64,000 nt of DNA, taken from Comamonadaceae bacterium OH2545_COT-014 (GTDB taxonomy: Bacteria; Pseudomonadota; Gammaproteobacteria; Burkholderiales; Burkholderiaceae_C). The notes below the pieces were generated by a model, which saw only the letters and a program-made list of their open reading frames with translations, was not told the origin of the DNA and searched no databases. The stretch covers positions 1-64,000 of the forward strand of contig RQYR01000014.1 of the NCBI GenBank assembly GCA_003859965.1. The letters run 5' to 3'. The translations under genes and the position numbers were made by a program. Shown here piece after piece: positions 17,007 through 28,074 of the stretch (its first letter is position 1; every line of letters starts with the position of its first letter).

Positions 17007-17193
17007 GGTTTTTACCTTCTTCTTTTGAAATGCGGGCTGAGGTGGCCGGTGGTTTGCCTTCAGCCATATGGGATAAGGCCACATTGGTGAAGATGCAACG
17101 GCAACCCGCCACAAAGCAGCAATTTTGACAGAGAGGCCAAGTACCCGAACCATATTCCATATTCGTAAGGGTCGGGCGGGGTGTTGGTGGTGT

Positions 17194-17610
17194 TCAGCGC
17201 AGCCCCTGGCCGCTGGCGTGGTCGTCGCTGCGCTGGATCAGTTCGATCTTGTAGCCGTCGGGGTCGGTCACGAAGGCGATGACGGTGGCGCCGCCTTTGA
17301 CTGGCCCGGCTTCGCGGGTGACGTTGCCGCCGGCGGCTTTGATGCGTTCACAGGCGGCGTAGGCATCGGGCACGCCGATGGCGATGTGGCCGTAGGCGGT
17401 GCCCATGTCGTATTCGGTGGTGCCCCAGTTGTAGGTCAGCTCGATTTCGGCCTGGGCGGGGTTGCCGCCTTCGAAGCCGAGGAAGGCCAGCGAATATTTG
17501 TACTCGGGGTTTTCCGAGCGGCGCAGCAGCGTCATGCCGAGCACCTGGGTGTAGAACTGGATGGAGCGGTCGAGGTTGCCCACGCGGAGCATGGTGTGGA
17601 GGATTCGCAT
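17194..17610 (-). CDS. gloA: Lactoylglutathione lyase (glyoxalase I)
   Basis: A 138-residue glyoxalase I that isomerises the methylglyoxal-glutathione hemithioacetal. The start [20 protein letters not shown] carries the first metal His. [30 protein letters not shown] and [14 protein letters not shown] carry the glutathione site and the remaining metal ligands. Length is as in E. coli GloA (135). There is no Shine-Dalgarno sequence; the + strand copy of the spacer is AGGAGG, so the mRNA reads CCTCCT. Confidence 0.95.
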   Translation of the reverse strand: MRILHTMLRVGNLDRSIQFYTQVLGMTLLRRSENPEYKYSLAFLGFEGGNPAQAEIELTYNWGTTEYDMGTAYGHIAIGVPDAYAACERIKAAGGNVTREAGPVKGGATVIAFVTDPDGYKIELIQRSDDHASGQGLR

Positions 17611-17765
17611 AGGAGGGCGATTGTCCCACTGGCGCGAAGCCCCGTGGCTTGAGGCGGGGCTTAGGCTGGTTTGGGGCCGGCGGGCGGGGCAAGGAGGCCA
17701 AGCAGGCCAATCGGTGTGGGCAAGGGCGGCCGTTGGTGGCGCAGCGGCCGCTGGCCTTTGTGCGG

Positions 17766-18377
17766 TCAGCGCGGCTGGCGCGGCAGCAAGGTGTTCTGGT
17801 CGATGTGGTTGGGGGCGCCATGCGCCGGGTGAGCAGACGGGCCAGACAGGCGTGGCAGCTGGCTGGGGGGCGTGGGGTGCAGGGCGGGGGCGGTGCCGCC
17901 CGGTGGTGCGGGGTGGTCTTGGGCGAGGCGGCGGCGCTCTTCGGGTGGGAGGGCCTGGTAGGCCTGCCATTGGGCCTTTTTTTCGTCTGCGGGCACACGG
18001 CGCGTTTCGCCAAAGTTCAGGCGCGCCTGGGTGCGCTGCTGCGGGGTGAGCGCGGCCCATTCCGCCATGCGGGCTTGCAGCGTGGCTTGCCCGTCCGGGC
18101 TGAGCTGGCGGTAGTTGCGCGCCAGGGCCATCCACTGGCGTTGCTGCTCATCGCTCATGGTGTGCCACAGGCCCGCCAGCGGCGCCAGCGCGGCTTGTTG
18201 CCCGGCGCTCAGCGCTTGCCAGGAAACGCTGCCGGGCGCTTGGGCCAGCACGATGGCGGGCGGGTGCGGCTGCGCGTGCGCAGGCTGGGGCGCCAGCGCC
18301 GCTAGCAGGGGCATGAGCGGCGCAATGGCGGGCAGGGCAGCGGCGAGCGCGGGGAAGAGGGTGGCGAAGGGTGGCAT
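17766..18377 (-). CDS. DUF3106 exported protein
   Basis: A 203-residue periplasmic protein of unknown function with a signal peptide ending at PAHAQ. The middle has the DUF3106 pattern of repeated W-L-(T/S)-QQ units: [19 protein letters not shown], then [30 protein letters not shown] and [15 protein letters not shown]. The C-terminal 60 residues are Pro-rich and probably disordered. It is third in the sigma factor-DUF3619-DUF3106 unit, 18 bases after DUF3619, a grouping common in Burkholderiales. Confidence 0.8.
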   Translation of the reverse strand: MPPFATLFPALAAALPAIAPLMPLLAALAPQPAHAQPHPPAIVLAQAPGSVSWQALSAGQQAALAPLAGLWHTMSDEQQRQWMALARNYRQLSPDGQATLQARMAEWAALTPQQRTQARLNFGETRRVPADEKKAQWQAYQALPPEERRRLAQDHPAPPGGTAPALHPTPPSQLPRLSGPSAHPAHGAPNHIDQNTLLPRQPR

Positions 18378-18395
18378 GGCAGGGGCGCGGCCGGG

Positions 18396-18881
18396 TCAGT
18401 AAACGTGGCCTTCGCCGCTGGCGTGGCGGGTTTTCAGAAACTGGACAAAGCCGGGGTCGGCGTAGGCGGCGGGGGGCAGTTCGTCGGTGAGCAGGGCAGC
18501 GTCCAGCGCGGCCAGTTCGGTGGTGTGGCCCTGGTCTTGCATTTCATGAATGGTGACCAGGCCCGCCACCATGACGGCCAGCACCAGGGCCGAGCCGAGC
18601 CGGCCCCAGAAGCCCAGGGCGTCATCCGCCGAGTCCGCCGCCGTGGGGCGCGAGAGAAAGAGCGCCAGTTTGCGCCACGGCGTGGCCACGCGGGCCGCCG
18701 GTTTGCGGCGCGCCAGCGCTTGTTCGCGCGCGGCGCGCAGGCGTTCGCTGATGTCGGGCGGCAGGCTTTGTGCGCCGGATGAAAGGCGGGCAGCCACGCG
18801 CAAGGCGTAGCGGTTGCGCAGGGCGTCGGCCGTGGCTGGGTGGTGAAGGCGGTGGTGTTGGCAGTGGCAGTGCGCGGTCAT
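18396..18881 (-). CDS. DUF3619 membrane protein, sigma-factor-linked
   Basis: A 161-residue protein with one transmembrane helix (about 92-112, GSALVLAVMVAGLVTI) between a basic cytoplasmic N-terminal half and a short outer C-terminal part. The ATG overlaps the sigma factor stop by 4 bp. The position right after an ECF-type sigma factor and the single helix suggest, by analogy only, an anti-sigma role. DUF3619 itself is uncharacterised as far as I know. The C-terminal part ending YADPGFVQFLKTR is typical of the family. Confidence 0.78.
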   Translation of the reverse strand: MTAHCHCQHHRLHHPATADALRNRYALRVAARLSSGAQSLPPDISERLRAAREQALARRKPAARVATPWRKLALFLSRPTAADSADDALGFWGRLGSALVLAVMVAGLVTIHEMQDQGHTTELAALDAALLTDELPPAAYADPGFVQFLKTRHASGEGHVY

Positions 18882-19450
18882 GGCGTGATTCCCCTGGCTT
18901 GCAAGGCCTTGGCCAGCGCCTGGACAGCGCGTGAGCAGTGCGTTTTGACACTGCCGATCGAGCAGCCCATGGCCGCCGCGGTCTCGGCAACGTCCATTTC
19001 TTCCCAGTAACGCATCAGAAAGGCTTCGCGTTGACGCGGTGGTAGCGCCTGTATCTGCGCTTCAATCTGGCGCAGGGTTTCGGTGCGGCGCAGGCTGTCT
19101 TCGGCGCTTTCGGCGCCGCCCTGGGCCTGGGCGCCGGCAAAGATTTCCAGCCAGTCGAAATCGCCATCGCCATCACCGCCTGGCGTGTCGAAGTCGCCGA
19201 AGTTGGTAAACAGCGCCTGGCGCGTTTTCTGGCGGCGGAACCAGTCCATCGTCTGGTTGGACAGGATGCGCTGAAACAGCAGGGGCAGCTCGGCGGCGGG
19301 CTTGTCGCCATAGCGTTCGGCCAGCTTCATCATGCTGTCCTGCACGATGTCCAGCGCCGCCTCCTCGTCGCGCACGTGATAGAGCGCGCGCTTGAAAGCC
19401 CGCTTTTCCACGCTTTTGAGGAAGTCGGAAAGTTCTTGCTCGGTGGCCAA
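18878..19450 (-). CDS. ECF-type RNA polymerase sigma factor
   Basis: A 190-residue sigma-70-family factor with regions 2 and 4 only. Region 2 includes DEEAALDIVQDSMMKLAERY near residues 28-47 and FQRILSNQTMDWFRRQK near 59-75. An acidic linker (about 85-105) follows, then region 4 with LPPRQREAFLMRYWEEMDVA and MGCSIGSVKTHCSRAV near 135-175. The start is TTG at 19450 (MATEQELSDFLKSVEKRAFK), with no clear Shine-Dalgarno sequence. It heads the operon with DUF3619 and DUF3106. Its target promoters are unknown. Confidence 0.88.
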   Translation of the reverse strand: MATEQELSDFLKSVEKRAFKRALYHVRDEEAALDIVQDSMMKLAERYGDKPAAELPLLFQRILSNQTMDWFRRQKTRQALFTNFGDFDTPGGDGDGDFDWLEIFAGAQAQGGAESAEDSLRRTETLRQIEAQIQALPPRQREAFLMRYWEEMDVAETAAAMGCSIGSVKTHCSRAVQALAKALQARGITP

Positions 19451-19831
19451 GGAACAGGCAGAAAAAGAAGGTCGCGGGAAGAGGTCGGGTGCATTATGGC
19501 ACCCGCATTTGTGTGTGGGTTGCTATTAAAATGAAAGCGATAAATGGCGTGTATTCAGCCTGAATGGCCTTTTTGCTTTAGGCCCTGCCAGGGGCGCTTC
19601 GCTGGCTGGGCTGCCCCGGGCGCGGCGCGGCTGGCGGGGCGTTTCATGAGCTGTGCATAATGCCGGGCTGCATTTCAACAAGGCAAACGGGTCAAGGCAC
19701 GGCGGCGCCCCTCTATCGAAACAGAGCCCGCCCATGGCCGCTGGCCTCAAGTCCTGGCGCGGCTCCACAAGGGCTGGCAAGGGGCACCCAAGGTTTTTCG
19801 TCAGAGAAATTCTCGAAAGGTTGATCGACAA
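19451..19831. promoter_or_regulatory. Divergent sigma factor / ilvB control region
   Basis: A 381-bp region between divergent starts, holding an interspersed repeat copy at 19520-19576. An extended -10-like TGTGCATAAT lies at about 19651-19660 and is the best candidate for the ilv operon promoter. That would leave a leader of about 170 nt. A GTG-started frame (19653-19835) runs 60 codons into the ilvB start with ATGA overlap. It has no branched-chain residue run of the sort used in attenuation, so I do not call it a gene. Confidence 0.45.
19520..19576 (-). repeat. Interspersed ~55-bp repeat, copy 2
   Basis: Read on the minus strand: AAAAAGGCCATTCAGGC, a middle segment, then GCTTTCATTTTAATAGC. 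The pattern matches the copy at 21633 (A-run, TTTAGGCC/TTCAGGC core, terminal AATAGC). It lies in the sigma factor upstream region. Confidence 0.6.
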
Positions 19832-21625
19832 ATGAAAGTCTCCAAAGCCGAATCCGCTTCGGCCAGCGCAGGCGCCGCAGCCACCGCTCGCGGCAGAACG
19901 CCGGAATTGCGCGGCGCTGAAATTCTCGTCAAGGCATTGCAGGCTGAAGGCGTCAAGCACGTCTGGGGCTACCCCGGCGGGGCGGTGCTGCACATCTACG
20001 ACGCCTTCTACAAGCAAGACACCATTCAGCACGTGCTGGTGCGCCATGAGCAGGCCGCCGTGCACGCGGCCGACGGCTATGCGCGCGCCACGGGCGATGT
20101 GGGCGTGGCGCTGGTCACTTCCGGCCCCGGCCTGACCAACGCCGTGACCGGCATCGCCACGGCCTACATGGACTCGATCCCGCTGGTGGTCATCTGCGGC
20201 CAGGTGCCGGCCACCGCCATCGGGCAAGACGCATTCCAGGAGTGCGACACGGTGGGCATCACGCGCCCCATCGTCAAGCACAACTTCCTGGTGAAAGACG
20301 CGCGGCAGATCGCCGAGGTGATGAAAAAAGCCTTCCACATCGCCCGCTCGGGCCGTCCCGGCCCGGTGGTGGTGGACATTCCGAAGGACGTGTCCTTTCA
20401 CAAGGCGCCCTTCGCCGGCTACCCCGAAACCGTGCACATGCGCTCCTACAACCCGGTGCGCAAGGGCCACAGCGGCCAGATCCGCAAGGCGCTGCAACTG
20501 CTGCTGAGCGCCAAGCGCCCTTACATCTACACCGGCGGCGGCGTGCTGCTGGCAGGGGCCTGCGAAGAGCTGCGCACGCTGGTGAACATGCTCAATTACC
20601 CCGTCACCCACACGCTGATGGGCCTGGGGGCGTTCCCTGCCACCGACCGGCGCTTCGTCGGCATGCTGGGCATGCATGGTACCTGGGAGGCCAACAACGC
20701 CATGCAGCACTGCGACGTGCTGCTGGCCGTGGGCGCGCGTTTTGACGACCGCGTGATTGGCAACCCCAAGCACTTCGCGCAACAAGAGCGCAAGATCATC
20801 CACATTGACGTGGACCCCTCCAGCATCGCCAAGCGCGTGAAGGCGGACGTGCCCATTGTTGGCGACGCGCGCGAAGTGCTGCAGGAAATGATCGCGATGC
20901 TGCGCGAATCCGACACCCGGCCCGACGAGAAGGCGCTGGCCGCCTGGTGGCAGCAGATCGAGGGCTGGCGCGCGCGCGACTGCCTGAAGTACGACCGTGC
21001 GAACAAGGAAGTCATCAAGCCGCAGTACGTGGTGGAAACGCTGTGGAACATGACCCGCGACGCCGACGCCTACATCACCAGCGATGTGGGCCAGCACCAG
21101 ATGTGGGCCGCGCAGTACTACAAGTTCGACGAGCCGCGCCGCTGGATCAACTCCGGCGGCCTGGGCACCATGGGCGTGGGCATTCCCTACGCCATGGGCA
21201 TCAAGCTGGCCCGGCCCGAGAGCGAGGTGTTTTGCATCACCGGCGAAGGCTCGGTACAGATGTGCATCCAGGAGCTGTCCACCTGCCTGCAGCACGACAC
21301 GCCCATCAAGATCCTCTCGCTCAACAACCGCTATCTCGGCATGGTGCGCCAGTGGCAGGAGATCGAATACTCCGGCCGCTACAGCCACAGCTACATGGAC
21401 GCGCTGCCCAACTTCGTGAAGCTGGCCGAAGCCTATGGGCACGTGGGCATGCTGATCGAAGACCCCAAGGACGTGGAGCCCGCCCTGCGCGAAGCGCGCA
21501 AGCTCAAGGACCGCACCGTGTTCATGGACTTCCGCACCGACCCCACGGAGAACGTCTTCCCCATGGTGCAGGCCGGCAAGGGCATCACCGAGATGCTGCT
21601 GGGCCCGGACGACCTTGAAGGCTGA
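19832..21625 (+). CDS. ilvB: Acetolactate synthase, catalytic subunit
   Basis: A 597-residue thiamine-diphosphate enzyme that joins two pyruvates, or pyruvate and 2-oxobutyrate, in valine, leucine and isoleucine synthesis. The catalytic Glu is in [20 protein letters not shown] near residues 70-90. [17 protein letters not shown] and the FAD region follow. The ThDP/Mg motif [17 protein letters not shown] ends in [15 protein letters not shown] near 500, with GEG in place of the commoner GDG. It heads the ilvB-ilvH-ilvC cluster. The N-terminal 25 residues (Ser/Ala-rich) are an extension before the conserved start [11 protein letters not shown]. Confidence 0.96.
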   Translation: MKVSKAESASASAGAAATARGRTPELRGAEILVKALQAEGVKHVWGYPGGAVLHIYDAFYKQDTIQHVLVRHEQAAVHAADGYARATGDVGVALVTSGPGLTNAVTGIATAYMDSIPLVVICGQVPATAIGQDAFQECDTVGITRPIVKHNFLVKDARQIAEVMKKAFHIARSGRPGPVVVDIPKDVSFHKAPFAGYPETVHMRSYNPVRKGHSGQIRKALQLLLSAKRPYIYTGGGVLLAGACEELRTLVNMLNYPVTHTLMGLGAFPATDRRFVGMLGMHGTWEANNAMQHCDVLLAVGARFDDRVIGNPKHFAQQERKIIHIDVDPSSIAKRVKADVPIVGDAREVLQEMIAMLRESDTRPDEKALAAWWQQIEGWRARDCLKYDRANKEVIKPQYVVETLWNMTRDADAYITSDVGQHQMWAAQYYKFDEPRRWINSGGLGTMGVGIPYAMGIKLARPESEVFCITGEGSVQMCIQELSTCLQHDTPIKILSLNNRYLGMVRQWQEIEYSGRYSHSYMDALPNFVKLAEAYGHVGMLIEDPKDVEPALREARKLKDRTVFMDFRTDPTENVFPMVQAGKGITEMLLGPDDLEG

Positions 21626-21632
21626 AAGCGCT

Positions 21633-21686
21633 GAAAACTGCTGTTTAGGCCGTGGATACGGCCTGAATAGCTCCTGAATCAATAGC
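21633..21686 (+). repeat. Interspersed ~55-bp repeat, copy 3
   Basis: Between ilvB and ilvH. An A-run is followed by a perfect hairpin AGGCCG-tggata-CGGCCT and a terminal AATAGCTCCTGAATCAATAGC. In the transcript it would form a stem-loop in the intercistronic space. Confidence 0.7.
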
Positions 21687-21764
21687 AAGACGAATCTATT
21701 GCCCGCCAGGCCCGCTGCTTACCGGCAGCGGGTGAGGGCGGCGAAAAGAGGAATCTGGAGAACC

Positions 21765-22256
21765 ATGAAACACATCATCGCCGTACTGATCGAGAACGAA
21801 GCGGGCGCACTCTCGCGCGTGGTGGGCCTGTTCTCGGCCCGGGGCTACAACATCGAATCGCTCATCGTCGCCCCCACCGAGGACGAAAGCCTCTCGCGCA
21901 TGACCATCCAGACGCGCGGCTCGGACGAAACCATCGAGCAGATCACCAAGCACCTGAACCGCCTGATCGAAGTCGTGAAGGTGGTGGACCTGACCGAAGG
22001 CAGCTACATCGAGCGCGAGCACATGATGGTCAAGGTGCGCGCCGTGGGCAAGGAGCGCGAGGAAATCAAGCGCACCACTGACATCTTCCGCGGCCGCATC
22101 ATCGACGTCACCGACAAGGGCTACACCATCGAGCTGACGGGCGACCAGGAAAAGAACGACGCCTTTCTGAACGCCATCGACCGCAGCGCCATCCTGGAAA
22201 CCGTGCGCACCGGCGCCAGCGGCATCGGGCGCGGCGAGCGGGTACTGCGGGTGTGA
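21765..22256 (+). CDS. ilvH: Acetolactate synthase, regulatory subunit
   Basis: A 163-residue ACT-domain subunit that confers valine feedback control on the synthase. The N-terminal ACT domain has IIAVLIENEAGALSRVVGLF and RGYNIESLIVAPTED. The C-terminal half has REHMMVKV and IFRGRIIDVTDKGYTIELTG. Length equals E. coli IlvH. The start at 21765 follows a purine-rich ribosome site (GAGGAATCTGGAG). It is separated from ilvB by 139 bp containing a repeat copy, and from ilvC by 86 bp. Confidence 0.96.
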   Translation: MKHIIAVLIENEAGALSRVVGLFSARGYNIESLIVAPTEDESLSRMTIQTRGSDETIEQITKHLNRLIEVVKVVDLTEGSYIEREHMMVKVRAVGKEREEIKRTTDIFRGRIIDVTDKGYTIELTGDQEKNDAFLNAIDRSAILETVRTGASGIGRGERVLRV

Positions 22257-22333
22257 CAGCCGCGCCAGGCGCCCGCGCGGCCGCTCATGGCGCGACGGGC
22301 ATCCTTTTCGAGATTCACCAAACTTGTGCCTAG

Positions 22334-23359
<1,026 letters not shown>

Positions 23360-23407
23360 TGCGTTGGGGCTTTGCAGCCCCAGCTCAATCGGGGCTCTAC
23401 CAGCCAG

Positions 23408-23442
23408 GGCCATGCGCTATATGCCAGCGCATGGCCTTTTTC
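23408..23442 (+). terminator. Rho-independent terminator of the ilv operon
   Basis: Perfect 10-bp arms GGCCATGCGC and GCGCATGGCC with a 9-nt loop are followed by TTTTT. A smaller hairpin (GGGGCTTTGCAGCCCC, 23366-23381) precedes it. Confidence 0.95.
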
Positions 23443-23519
23443 TTGTGCGGCAACCAGCCCGCATGCCCCCTCATGTTCGCCCTTCATCCACGTTTCGAAC
23501 GGTGCGAGGAACTATCTGA

Positions 23520-24347
23520 ATGACTGCCATCCCTGTTGCCCACCCCGTCGAGCCTGCCCAGCGCCAGCGCATCCTGGCCACGCTGGCTCGGATTGAGCGT
23601 GAGAACGAAGTGCGCGTGCCATTCGCCTGCGAATCGGGCAGCCGTGGCTGGGGCTTTGCCTCGCCTGACAGTGACTACGACGTGCGTTTCATCTACGTGC
23701 ATCGCCTGCCGTGGTACGTCAGCGTTACGCCCCGGCGCGACGTGATTGAGTTGCCGATTGATGACGTGCTGGATGTCAGCGGCTGGGACTTGCGCAAGGC
23801 GCTCGGCCTGTTGCGCGAATCGAATCCCACATTGCTGGAGTGGCTGCGCTCGCCCATCGTTTACCAGCAGGATGAGTCGGCCATGGCCAGCTTTCATGCG
23901 CTGGCGCGCAGCCATTTCTCGCGCGTGCGCGCCTGGCATCACTATGCCAGCATGGCTAAAAAGAACTTTCGCGAATATCTGCAGGGTGAGCAGGTGCGTA
24001 CCAAGAAATACCTGTACGTACTGTGCCCGCTGTTGGCCGCGCGCTGGATCGAGCAACACGCCCAGAGCGAACCACCCATGGTTTTTGCCACGCTGGCTGC
24101 TGAGGTGCTGCACCCGGCGCAAGATGCTGCGTTGATTGCCGCCATTCGCGATCTGCTGGCCCTGAAGATGCGCGCGGGCGAGGCCGCCGTGGGCCCGCGC
24201 CGCGAGGCGCTGCACGCCTTCATCACGGCCGAGCTGGCGCGCCATGCCGCCAGCCCGCTACAGGCTCCTGCGCCGCAGGGCGATGCCGGGGCGCTGGACG
24301 GGTTTCTTTATCAAACCGTTTGCCGGCATGGGCCGGCCTTGGCTTAG
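23520..24347 (+). CDS. RlaP/YcgL-type nucleotidyltransferase
   Basis: A 275-residue predicted nucleotidyltransferase of the COG3541/RlaP group, named for association with RNA ligases in some genomes. The polymerase-beta-like core is [20 protein letters not shown] near residues 39-58: the GS motif plus the D-x-D metal pair. [15 protein letters not shown] and [17 protein letters not shown] near 140-180 are typical of the family. No RNA ligase is next to it here. It starts 78 bases after the ilv terminator with no clear partner. Its stop overlaps the convergent glnD stop by 4 bp. Substrate unknown. Confidence 0.82.
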   Translation: MTAIPVAHPVEPAQRQRILATLARIERENEVRVPFACESGSRGWGFASPDSDYDVRFIYVHRLPWYVSVTPRRDVIELPIDDVLDVSGWDLRKALGLLRESNPTLLEWLRSPIVYQQDESAMASFHALARSHFSRVRAWHHYASMAKKNFREYLQGEQVRTKKYLYVLCPLLAARWIEQHAQSEPPMVFATLAAEVLHPAQDAALIAAIRDLLALKMRAGEAAVGPRREALHAFITAELARHAASPLQAPAPQGDAGALDGFLYQTVCRHGPALA

Positions 24348-27076
24348 GCGCTTCTCGCGCTCGCCAGCACGGCCAGCAGCTCCTGCTCAAAGGCCAGTTG
24401 CGCCTTGGCGTGTTGCAAGCCGGGGCCGTGCAGTAAAAAGGTGTCTTCCACGCGCTCGCCCAAGGTGCTGATCTTGGCCAGCTCCAGGCTGATGCCGTGG
24501 CGGGCCAGCACGCGGCTGATGCCGTAGAGCAGGCCGGTGCGGTCGCTGGCGGAGATGCTGAGCAGCCAGCGCTGGGCCTTGTCGTCGGGTTGCAGCTCGA
24601 TGCGCGGGGTGATGGGAAAGCTGCGCACGCGGCGCGACTGGCGGCCCAGGCGCGGCGGGGGCAGGGCGGCGGTGCTGCCAATGGCGGCGGGCAGTTCGGC
24701 CTCGACTTGCGCGATCCATTCGTGCGCTTCGCCGCAGGCGGTGGCGCGGACAATCTGGAAGGTGTCCAGCGCCCAGCCGTTCAGCGTGGTGTGGATGCGG
24801 GCGTCCAGAATGGAAAAGCCGGCGCGGTCGAACCAGCCGCACAGGCGCGAGAACAGGTCAGGCCGGTCGGCCGCATACACCAGCACTTGCAGCCCTTCGC
24901 CGGCAGGCGAGCGGCGCGCGCGCACCAGCGCGGGCAGGCTGGCAGAGGGCGCTGTTTCCTGTTCTTTTTGGGCTTCCAGGCAGGTGGTTGTAAGGCTTTG
25001 CGCTATTTTTTTGGTAGCAATCGGCGCTGCGGCCTGCACCAGGGTGCGGGCGTGCCAGGCGATTTCGCCCGCGTCGTGGCGCATGAAGTAGCCCATGTCA
25101 AAGGTCTGCCACAGGGCTTGGCGGGCGGCGTCGGCCTCGGGGGTGGGCGGCGCGCTCTGGTGCAGCAGGGCCAGGGCTTCGCGCTTGCGTGATTCGACCA
25201 GCGCGCCGGGGTCGGGGGCGCGGCCGCCCAGGGCGTGTACGGCGGCCCGGTACAGGTCTTGCAGGAGCTTGCCTTTCCAGGCGTTCCACACCTTGGGGCT
25301 GGTGCCGCGAATGTCGGCCACGGTGAGCAGGTAGAGCGCGGTCAGGCGCCGCTCGCTGCCGGTTTGGGCGGCGAAGCGGGTGATGACGGCGGGGTCGCTC
25401 AGGTCTTCTTTCTGCGCCACGCGGCTCATGCTCAGGTGTTCGCGCACGAGAAATTCGATGAGGTCGGCGTCGGCGCCTTCAATGCCGTGCTGGCGGCAAA
25501 AGCGCCGCGCTTCCTGAGCGCCCAGCACGCTGTGGTCGCCGCCGCGGCCCTTGGCGATGTCGTGAAACAGCGCGGCCACGTACAGCAGCCAGGGCTTGTC
25601 CCAGCCGGCGGCCAGTTGCGAGCAGAACGGGTATTCGTGCGCGTGCTCGGGGATGAAAAAGCGCCGCATGTTGCGCAGCACCATCAGCGTGTGCTGATCG
25701 ACGGTGTAGACGTGAAACAGGTCGTGCTGCATTTGCCCCACGATGCGGCGGAACACCCACAGGTAGCGCCCGAGCACGCTGGTCTGGTTCATCAGCCGGA
25801 AGGCGTGGGTGATGCCCGAGCCTTGCTGCAGGATGCGCATGAAGGTGGCGCGGTTGACCGGGTCGGCGCGAAAGCGGCTGTCCATCAGCGCGCGCGCGTT
25901 GTACAGCGCGCGCAGGGTGCGGGCGCTCAGGTGGCGGATGCCGACTTCGGTCTGGTAGAGCAGAAAGGTCTGCAAGATGGCGTGCGGGTGGCGCTGGTAG
26001 AGGTCGTCGCTGGCTACTTCCAGCGCGCTGCCCTTGTCGAGAAAGTGGGCGTTGATGCGGCGCGCGGGCCGCAGCGGCGCGCGGGCGGCGCGCAGGCGCT
26101 CCTCGATCACCTGCATCAGGATCTGGCTGAGCTGGGTGACGGCCTTGGCGCACCAGTAGTAGCGGCGCATGAGCTGCTCGCTGGCGCGCTCGGCCAGGCG
26201 GCCGCTGGGGCTGAAGCGGTTCTGGTAGCCGAAGGATTCGGCCACGGCGGTTTGCAAGTCGAACACCAGCCGGTCCTCGCGCCGCCGCGCCAGCAGGTGT
26301 AGGTGGGCGCGGATGAGGCTCAGCAGGCTTTCGTTGCGCGCGAGCTGGCGCGCCTCGCGCGTGGTGGCCAGGCCGTTGGCGCCCAGTTCCTTCCAGCTTT
26401 GGCCCAGGCCAGCGGCGCGCGCCACCCAGCGAATGGTGTGCAAGTCGCGCAGGCCGCCGGGCGATTCCTTGCAGTTGGGCTCCAGCGCGTAAGGCGTGTC
26501 TTCGTGCTTGACGTGGCGCTGGCGCTGCTCCAGCTTCTTGGCCACCAGAAAGGCCAGCGGGTCCAGCTGCGCGGCAAAGCGCGCCTGAAAGTCGGCGTGC
26601 AGCGCGGCGTTGCCCGTGACCAGGCGCGCTTCGACCAGGGTGGTGCACACGGTCACGTCTGCCTGCGCGGCGCGCAGGCAGTCGGCCACGGTGCGCACGC
26701 TGGAGCCGATTTCCAGCCCAGCGTCCCAGCAGGCGGCGATGAAGGCTTCCAGCGCCTCGCGCGGCGGCGCGTCGCCGTCAGGCAGCAGCACCAGCACATC
26801 GACGTCGGAATGCGGGAACAGCTCGCCGCGCCCGAAGCCGCCCACGGCCAGCAGCGCGCAGGGCGTGGCGTCCAGCGCGGCGCGGCGCCACAGGGCGCGC
26901 AGCAACTCATCGGCCAGCCGGGCCAGGCGGGCCAGGGTTTTGTGAATACGGTTCAGCCCGCGCGCCTGCGTGCCGTCGGCCAGCAACTCGTCCAACAGGG
27001 CTTGCTTGCCTTGCGCGTAGCGGGCGCGCAGCGCTGGCAGGGTTGTTGAGTCAGTGCGCGGGGTGGGCGTGGTCAT
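24344..27076 (-). CDS. glnD: PII uridylyltransferase / uridylyl-removing enzyme
   Basis: A 910-residue nitrogen sensor that adds UMP to PII proteins when glutamine is low and removes it when glutamine is high. The nucleotidyltransferase domain has [20 protein letters not shown] near residues 71-90. The HD domain has [14 protein letters not shown] near 490-503, and two ACT domains fill the C-terminus ([40 protein letters not shown]). The start [10 protein letters not shown] (27076) is chosen over a 39-codon upstream extension with no homology. Residues about 685-705 ([20 protein letters not shown]) are encoded by an interspersed repeat in the linker before the first ACT domain. It lies downstream of map on the same strand. 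Confidence 0.95.
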   Translation of the reverse strand: MTTPTPRTDSTTLPALRARYAQGKQALLDELLADGTQARGLNRIHKTLARLARLADELLRALWRRAALDATPCALLAVGGFGRGELFPHSDVDVLVLLPDGDAPPREALEAFIAACWDAGLEIGSSVRTVADCLRAAQADVTVCTTLVEARLVTGNAALHADFQARFAAQLDPLAFLVAKKLEQRQRHVKHEDTPYALEPNCKESPGGLRDLHTIRWVARAAGLGQSWKELGANGLATTREARQLARNESLLSLIRAHLHLLARRREDRLVFDLQTAVAESFGYQNRFSPSGRLAERASEQLMRRYYWCAKAVTQLSQILMQVIEERLRAARAPLRPARRINAHFLDKGSALEVASDDLYQRHPHAILQTFLLYQTEVGIRHLSARTLRALYNARALMDSRFRADPVNRATFMRILQQGSGITHAFRLMNQTSVLGRYLWVFRRIVGQMQHDLFHVYTVDQHTLMVLRNMRRFFIPEHAHEYPFCSQLAAGWDKPWLLYVAALFHDIAKGRGGDHSVLGAQEARRFCRQHGIEGADADLIEFLVREHLSMSRVAQKEDLSDPAVITRFAAQTGSERRLTALYLLTVADIRGTSPKVWNAWKGKLLQDLYRAAVHALGGRAPDPGALVESRKREALALLHQSAPPTPEADAARQALWQTFDMGYFMRHDAGEIAWHARTLVQAAAPIATKKIAQSLTTTCLEAQKEQETAPSASLPALVRARRSPAGEGLQVLVYAADRPDLFSRLCGWFDRAGFSILDARIHTTLNGWALDTFQIVRATACGEAHEWIAQVEAELPAAIGSTAALPPPRLGRQSRRVRSFPITPRIELQPDDKAQRWLLSISASDRTGLLYGISRVLARHGISLELAKISTLGERVEDTFLLHGPGLQHAKAQLAFEQELLAVLASARSA
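24964..25021 (+). repeat. Interspersed ~55-bp repeat, copy 4, inside glnD
   Basis: On the + strand (antisense to glnD): T-run/GGGCTTCCAGG, then GGTGGTTGTAAGGCTTTG, then GCTATTTTTTTGGTAGC. It is nearly identical in plan to the copies at 12224 and 31351. It is in frame with glnD and adds about 19 residues to the HD-ACT linker. Confidence 0.75.
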
Positions 27077-27215
27077 GGCAGGGCGGCAGGCGGCATGGGC
27101 TGGGCGCGGGGCGCCTGCATGACGGAGCCGAGGGGGTCGGTGCGCGTCAGCCAAGCGCATGCCAAGGGCCGTTTGTGCAGGGCGCGTGGCCAACGGGGCC
27201 GCATGCGGCGTGCGC

Positions 27216-28034
27216 TCAGGCGCTGGCGGGCGCGGCGGCGGTGATGAAGGCGGGCGGCGGCGGGCTGCCGGCCGAGAGGGTGAGCACTTCGTAGCCGGTG
27301 GGGGTGACGAGCACGGTGTGTTCCCACTGGGCGGAGAGGCTGCGGTCCTTGGTGACGATGGTCCAGCCGTCTTGCAGCTCCTTGATCTCGCGCCGGCCCA
27401 GGTTGATCATGGGTTCGATGGTGAAGATCATGCCCGGCCGCAGCTCTTCGCCCGTGCCTGGCTTGCCGTAGTGCAGCACCTGCGGATCTTCGTGAAACTT
27501 CTGGCCGATGCCGTGGCCGCAGAACTCGCGCACCACCGACAGGCGGTGCCCTTCGGCGAATTTCTGGATGGCATGGCCAATGTCGCCCAGCCGCGCGCCG
27601 GGGCGCACTTGCTGGATGCCCAGCCACATGGCTTCATACGTCAGCGCGTTGAGGCGCCGGGCGGCGATGGAGCATTCGCCAATCTCGAACATGCGGCTGT
27701 TGTCGCCAAACCAGCCGTCCTTGATGACGGTGACGTCCACGTTCACGATGTCGCCTTTTTTCAGCGGCTTGTCGTTCGGGATGCCGTGGCACACCACCTG
27801 GTTGACCGAGGTGCAGACGTGGCCGGGGTAGGGCGGGTAGCCCGCGGGCTGGTAGCCGATGGTGGCCGATTTGGTGCCCTGGCGGCGCATGATGTCGGCG
27901 CACAGGCGGTCAATGTCGAGGGTGGTGATGCCGGGACGGATGTGCGGCGTCAGCTCGTCCAGCACTTCCGAGGCCAGCCGGCACGCCTGGCGCATGGCGG
28001 CGATGCCGGCTTCGTCTTTGATGGTGATGCTCAT
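27216..28034 (-). CDS. map: Methionine aminopeptidase, type I
   Basis: A 272-residue metallopeptidase that removes initiator Met from new proteins. The five metal ligands fall in [19 protein letters not shown] (Asp, Asp), [12 protein letters not shown] (His), [11 protein letters not shown] (Glu) and QWEHTVLV (Glu). The substrate-side His is in [15 protein letters not shown]. The C-terminal 20 residues ([13 protein letters not shown]) extend past the E. coli length. It precedes glnD with a 139-bp gap, a map-glnD order also seen in E. coli. Confidence 0.96.
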   Translation of the reverse strand: MSITIKDEAGIAAMRQACRLASEVLDELTPHIRPGITTLDIDRLCADIMRRQGTKSATIGYQPAGYPPYPGHVCTSVNQVVCHGIPNDKPLKKGDIVNVDVTVIKDGWFGDNSRMFEIGECSIAARRLNALTYEAMWLGIQQVRPGARLGDIGHAIQKFAEGHRLSVVREFCGHGIGQKFHEDPQVLHYGKPGTGEELRPGMIFTIEPMINLGRREIKELQDGWTIVTKDRSLSAQWEHTVLVTPTGYEVLTLSAGSPPPPAFITAAAPASA

Positions 28035-28074
28035 GGGCGCTGATTATCTCGCCAGACCGGCGGGGCCCGCGCCT

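Noticed and set aside
19653-19835. A 60-codon GTG-started frame overlapping the ilvB start, a possible leader peptide
   Set aside because: No run of Ile, Leu or Val codons, no ribosome site, and no paired terminator/antiterminator hairpins that I could trace. The ATGA overlap may be chance.
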